From NCBI GenBank assembly GCA_903936705.1, contig CAIZWN010000051.1, positions 62,001 through 126,000 on the forward strand: DNA of 64,000 nucleotides, read 5' to 3'. A program made the translations under genes and the position numbers. Below the pieces are notes generated by a model. The model saw only the letters and a list, made by a program, of their open reading frames with translations. It was not told where the DNA came from and did not search any database. The DNA comes from an uncultured Myxococcales bacterium. Lineage in GTDB: Bacteria; Myxococcota_A; UBA9042; DTJE01. Shown piece after piece: positions 61,244 through 64,000 of this stretch. Every line of letters begins with the position of its first letter. Position 1 is the first letter of the stretch.

Positions 61244-62647
61244 ATGGATGCACCGCCCCGCCGCATGTCCAACGTCGGTTTCCTGGCCCTGCAGGTGCTG
61301 CTGGTGGTGCTCGCGGTAGCTGCGTTCCTGGGTATTCGCTGGCTGGGCGAGTCCGTACCCGTGCTTTCTGCAACTGCGCTGCCGCCACAGGCTCCCGCTC
61401 ATGCCGCATTTGCGAGCTTCCTGCCGGCCATATTGGCCTCGCTGGCAGCCATTCTCCTTGCTGCCAGGATACTGGCGACCATCGCCCGGCGACTGGGCCA
61501 GCCCCCGGTCATAGGCGAGATCCTGGCAGGAATCGCCCTCGGTCCCTCCCTTCTTGGCGCCCTCTGGCCCGAGGCCTCAGCCATCGTGCTGTCCGACACG
61601 GCCTTGCCTTTCCTGGGGCGCCTGGCTGACCTGGGAGTCATCCTGTTCATGTTCCTGGTTGGACTGGAATTCGATCCCGGCCAACTCCGGGGCCGTGGCC
61701 GGACCGCGATGGCAGTGTCGGTGGCCGGAACCGCGTTCCCCTTCCTGGCCGGGGCCATCCTAGCCCTGTGGCTGCACTCCACGCACGGCGCGTCAGGCAT
61801 CTCGTACACAGTCTTCGCCCTTTTCCTGGGCACTGCGATGTCCGTGACCGCCTTCCCGGTCCTGGCGCGCATCCTGGCGGACCTGGGCCTGGCACGGACC
61901 GACCTGGGGGCTTTGGCGCTGTCGTCGGCCGCCGTCTCCGACGTCCTGGCTTGGTGCCTGCTGGCAGTAGTTGTGGGTTTCGAGAGCCATCATTCGGATG
62001 GCATCGCGACAACACTGGGCTTCTCGGCGTTGTTCGTTGCGGGGATGCTGCTGATCGGGCGGCCGTTGATCAGGTGGCTGGCCGCACGACTCGGGGCCGC
62101 GACCGAGCCGGGCGACTATGCCCTGATGGTAGCCTTGGCCCTGATGGCGGCGCTGATCACGGAACTCATCGGCATCCATCCGCTGTTCGGGGCCTTCCTG
62201 TTCGGCGTGCTGGTCCCTCACGACAGTGCCGTGGCCGTCGAGGCCCGCCGTCACATGGAAACCCTGGTCATCGGCCTGTTCCTGCCGGTCTTCTTCGCCT
62301 GGTCGGGCCTGCGAACACAGATCGGACTGGTGGACGGCCTGAGCCAGTGGGGGGTCTGTCTGGCAATCATCGCCGTGGCATTCGCCAGCAAGGCAGGAGG
62401 CACCTGGCTGGCGGCACGGGCCACCGGAATGGGACCTCGGGACGCCACGGCCCTGGGTACGCTGATGAACACACGCGGGCTGGTCGAGTTGGTGGTGCTG
62501 AACGTTGGTCTGGACTTGGGCGTGATCACCCCTACGCTGTTCTCCATGCTGGTGCTGATGGCAGTAACCACGACCCTTGCAACAGCACCGATACTGCGTC
62601 TGGTGCTGGGCTCGCGCAGAATGTCACTCGAGTTCCCGTCGCGCTAG
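61244..62647 (+). CDS. Cation/proton antiporter (CPA2, KefB-like)
   Basis: 467 residues with about 12-13 membrane helices. Family landmarks: GQPPVIGEILAGIALGPSLL (TM2-TM3 of CPA2), LADLGVILFMFLVGLEFDP, AMSVTAFPVLARILADLGL (unwound helices with the transport Asp site nearby, DVLAWCLLAVV) and TRGLVELVVLNVGLDLGVI. No TrkA-N or UspA regulatory domain follows, so it is a transmembrane-only member. It moves Na+ or K+ against protons. It overlaps the convergent flippase-like gene by 24 bases. Confidence 0.9.
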   Translation: MDAPPRRMSNVGFLALQVLLVVLAVAAFLGIRWLGESVPVLSATALPPQAPAHAAFASFLPAILASLAAILLAARILATIARRLGQPPVIGEILAGIALGPSLLGALWPEASAIVLSDTALPFLGRLADLGVILFMFLVGLEFDPGQLRGRGRTAMAVSVAGTAFPFLAGAILALWLHSTHGASGISYTVFALFLGTAMSVTAFPVLARILADLGLARTDLGALALSSAAVSDVLAWCLLAVVVGFESHHSDGIATTLGFSALFVAGMLLIGRPLIRWLAARLGAATEPGDYALMVALALMAALITELIGIHPLFGAFLFGVLVPHDSAVAVEARRHMETLVIGLFLPVFFAWSGLRTQIGLVDGLSQWGVCLAIIAVAFASKAGGTWLAARATGMGPRDATALGTLMNTRGLVELVVLNVGLDLGVITPTLFSMLVLMAVTTTLATAPILRLVLGSRRMSLEFPSR

Positions 62648-63574
62648 TCTCGAAACAGCAGGTCGGATCAGCGCCACACCGGCAAGGACGGGAAGGATCT
62701 TTCCGATCGCCGACGCCAGAATGGCCGATGCGAAGAGGGCTTCCGGGTTGGCAACATCTGCAAAAAGCAGGACTAGCGCGGCTTCCCTGGTTCCCATTCC
62801 CAGTGGCGTCGCGGGGATTCCCGTAGCAAATGTAATCAGGGGCAGTACCACCAGAAGTCTCGTCAGCGGAACGTCGAGCCCAACCGCCCTAAACACCAGG
62901 ACGTACAACAGGAGGTCCAAAACGACGATCGCGCCAGCGCACGCGAAAGCCCACAGAATCTGGCGCAGCGTCTCTGGCCTACGCATCCAATCCGTGACGG
63001 CCGACACTGCCAATTCCAGGCGGCCTCGGAGCGAATCCGGAGGGGCTGACGATCGCTCGAACCCGGCCCTCAGGCGCCACCAAATCAGCGTTCCCACAAG
63101 AAGGCAGCCCAGCACCATGAACGCGACCTGCAACTGTGATGACTCGCAGCCGATCCCGATTCCAAGGATTGCCAGCAGAACCAGTACCTCCAGTCCCATG
63201 TCGAGGACTGTCGCAACTCCCGACCGGACAAACGATACCCCGTAGGATTTCCGCAGGTACCCCATCCAAAGCAGTTCCCCTGAACGGAATGGCATCAGCT
63301 GCCGCAGAGGAAGCGTGCCACCCCTGATGACAAAGGTATCGAGCCGCGACAAATGGGTGCCCAGAAGTCCAAGGAGAACACGATACTTCTCGGCGCCAAA
63401 AAGGTAGTCGGCCAGCAACTCACCTATTGCCGCCAGGACCAGCAACAGCAAGTCAGCGCCGCGAATCGCATCCAGAATGGCGGAAAGATCGAGGTACCAG
63501 GCCATGACAGCCAGTATCGCGGCAGCCAGTAACCACGCCAGCCACCCGGCCCCCATGGACCACGATAGTTTCAT
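62624..63574 (-). CDS. Flippase-like membrane protein (UPF0104/YbhN family)
   Basis: 316 residues, about eight helices, LPG-synthase-type transmembrane domain. Landmarks: LRQLMPFRSGELLWMGYLRK and FATGIPATPLGMGTREAALV, the two best-conserved motifs of the family (also called lysylphosphatidylglycerol synthase TM/UPF0104). Such proteins flip lipids or lipid-linked sugars. Adjacent to radical SAM genes and a glycosyltransferase, so a glycolipid transport job is plausible. Start ATG (MKLSWSM) chosen over one 11 codons upstream. Confidence 0.85.
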   Translation of the reverse strand: MKLSWSMGAGWLAWLLAAAILAVMAWYLDLSAILDAIRGADLLLLVLAAIGELLADYLFGAEKYRVLLGLLGTHLSRLDTFVIRGGTLPLRQLMPFRSGELLWMGYLRKSYGVSFVRSGVATVLDMGLEVLVLLAILGIGIGCESSQLQVAFMVLGCLLVGTLIWWRLRAGFERSSAPPDSLRGRLELAVSAVTDWMRRPETLRQILWAFACAGAIVVLDLLLYVLVFRAVGLDVPLTRLLVVLPLITFATGIPATPLGMGTREAALVLLFADVANPEALFASAILASAIGKILPVLAGVALIRPAVSRLARRELE

Positions 63575-63624
63575 CCCGATGGTAGGTTCCTCGCACGGAC
63601 ACGACAAGTGTCCGGGTCAGCCAC

Positions 63625-64000
63625 TCACTCCGTGCCCGTTGTACGAGCGCCAGATGGCACGGACCTCGGCGCCCCCCCATCGTCATGGGCCGCATTTTTG
63701 CACGTCGGTTGCGCGACGTCCCCGCACGAACCACCTGTCACAGCCAGAATCGGCGCCGGCGGCAGCCCTTCCCCGACCGGTTCCGGAGCGCGCCGGCGCA
63801 GTACGATGTTCAGCAACACCATCAACAACGCCACTGCCACCTGAAACAACTGTTTCGGATTACGCAGCATCAGGCCAACCAGGTAGACCAGAATCCGCGG
63901 CTTCGTGTAGAAGCGCAGATACGCCATCTTCATCATGGCGTACATACGACCTAGGTCCCGGCCAGGCTCGAAATAGTTGAACCGCTTCGAGAAATCGTAC
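63625..64000 (-). CDS. 3' end of a probable radical SAM/B12-binding protein (partial)
   Basis: The frame is open through the right edge of the window. The visible 125 residues start DFSKRFNYFEPGRDLGRMYA, then MKMAYLRFYTKPRILVYLVG, a C-terminal pattern common in B12-binding radical SAM enzymes (...YLRFYxRPRxL...). A helix (LFQVAVALLMVLLNIVL) and a Pro/Gly-rich tail with two Cys (GGSCGDVAQPTC) finish it. The catalytic domain is outside the window, so the assignment rests on the C-terminal pattern and on the neighbouring radical SAM genes. Confidence 0.55.
   Translation of the reverse strand, partial: YDFSKRFNYFEPGRDLGRMYAMMKMAYLRFYTKPRILVYLVGLMLRNPKQLFQVAVALLMVLLNIVLRRRAPEPVGEGLPPAPILAVTGGSCGDVAQPTCKNAAHDDGGAPRSVPSGARTTGTE

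Overview
GC-rich bacterial chromosome segment. It carries about 60 protein genes, one tRNA gene and one partial gene at the right edge. The cell is Gram-negative: there are Pal, a CpoB-like lipoprotein, TonB, RseP, a phosphate-type porin, and lipobox signal peptides. The cysteine-rich Pal and several large modular surface or regulatory proteins are reminiscent of Myxococcota or other former Deltaproteobacteria. That placement is an inference; no rRNA or universal marker is present to settle it.

Layout. 0-3.2 kb: ferritin, a small membrane protein, then a decayed integration site at tRNA-Leu(CAG). The 3' part of the tRNA is duplicated as a 98-bp direct repeat that brackets a TacAT-type acetyltransferase toxin-antitoxin pair, and an integrase fragment abuts the distal copy. 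3.2-12.9 kb (minus): cytochrome c maturation genes ccmE-ccmF-(two unknowns)-ccmA-ccmB-ccmC-ccmD-like, followed by topA and a PduO-type cobalamin adenosyltransferase. CcmE has the Cys-type CxxxY haem site and no CcmH is seen. 13.1-17.4 kb: a Ser-His-Gly repeat protein, an unknown helical protein, a cyclic-diphosphoglycerate-synthetase-like NTPase, nth, trxB. 17.6-19.3 kb (plus): thiS-thiG-thiE. 19.3-26 kb: degenerate GGDEF protein, NCS2 permease, LysM protein, two YbgF/CpoB-like lipoproteins and the Cys-rich Pal.

25.7-30.3 kb (minus): a gene group of unknown purpose containing an FHA coiled-coil protein, a Ycf46-like AAA+ ATPase, a Ycf35-like (DUF1257) protein, a DUF2997 protein and an unknown protein. 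30.4-36 kb: TonB, a sigma-54 activator, TatA/B, a TatC with a large extra C-terminal domain, a MagIII-like glycosylase and a signal-peptidase-like protein lacking the catalytic lysine. 36-42.4 kb: BatA/DUF58/MoxR, a gluzincin-type peptidase and a DUF4157 protein. 42.5-48.1 kb: rseP, tsaB, and a gatE-gatD pair encoding the archaeal-type Glu-tRNA(Gln) amidotransferase. 48.4-54.8 kb: porin-pstS-pstC-pstA-pstB-phoU, where PhoU is fused to a low-molecular-weight phosphatase/arsenate-reductase-like domain whose nucleophilic cysteine is serine. 54.9-64 kb: a glycosyltransferase fused to a radical SAM domain, a less GC-rich B12-binding radical SAM gene, a heparinase-like lipoprotein, a cation/proton antiporter, a flippase-like membrane protein and the 3' end of another probable radical SAM gene.

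Most notable: the bacterial GatDE pair, the PhoU-ArsC-like fusion, the GT2-radical SAM fusion, the (Ser-His-Gly)31 protein, the FHA/Ycf46/Ycf35/DUF2997 group, and the two protein-export oddities (extended TatC, lysine-less signal peptidase). Good sigma70-like promoters (TTGACA, 17-18 bp, TATAAT-like) can be read before the tRNA, the toxin-antitoxin pair, the repeat protein and the Pal operon.
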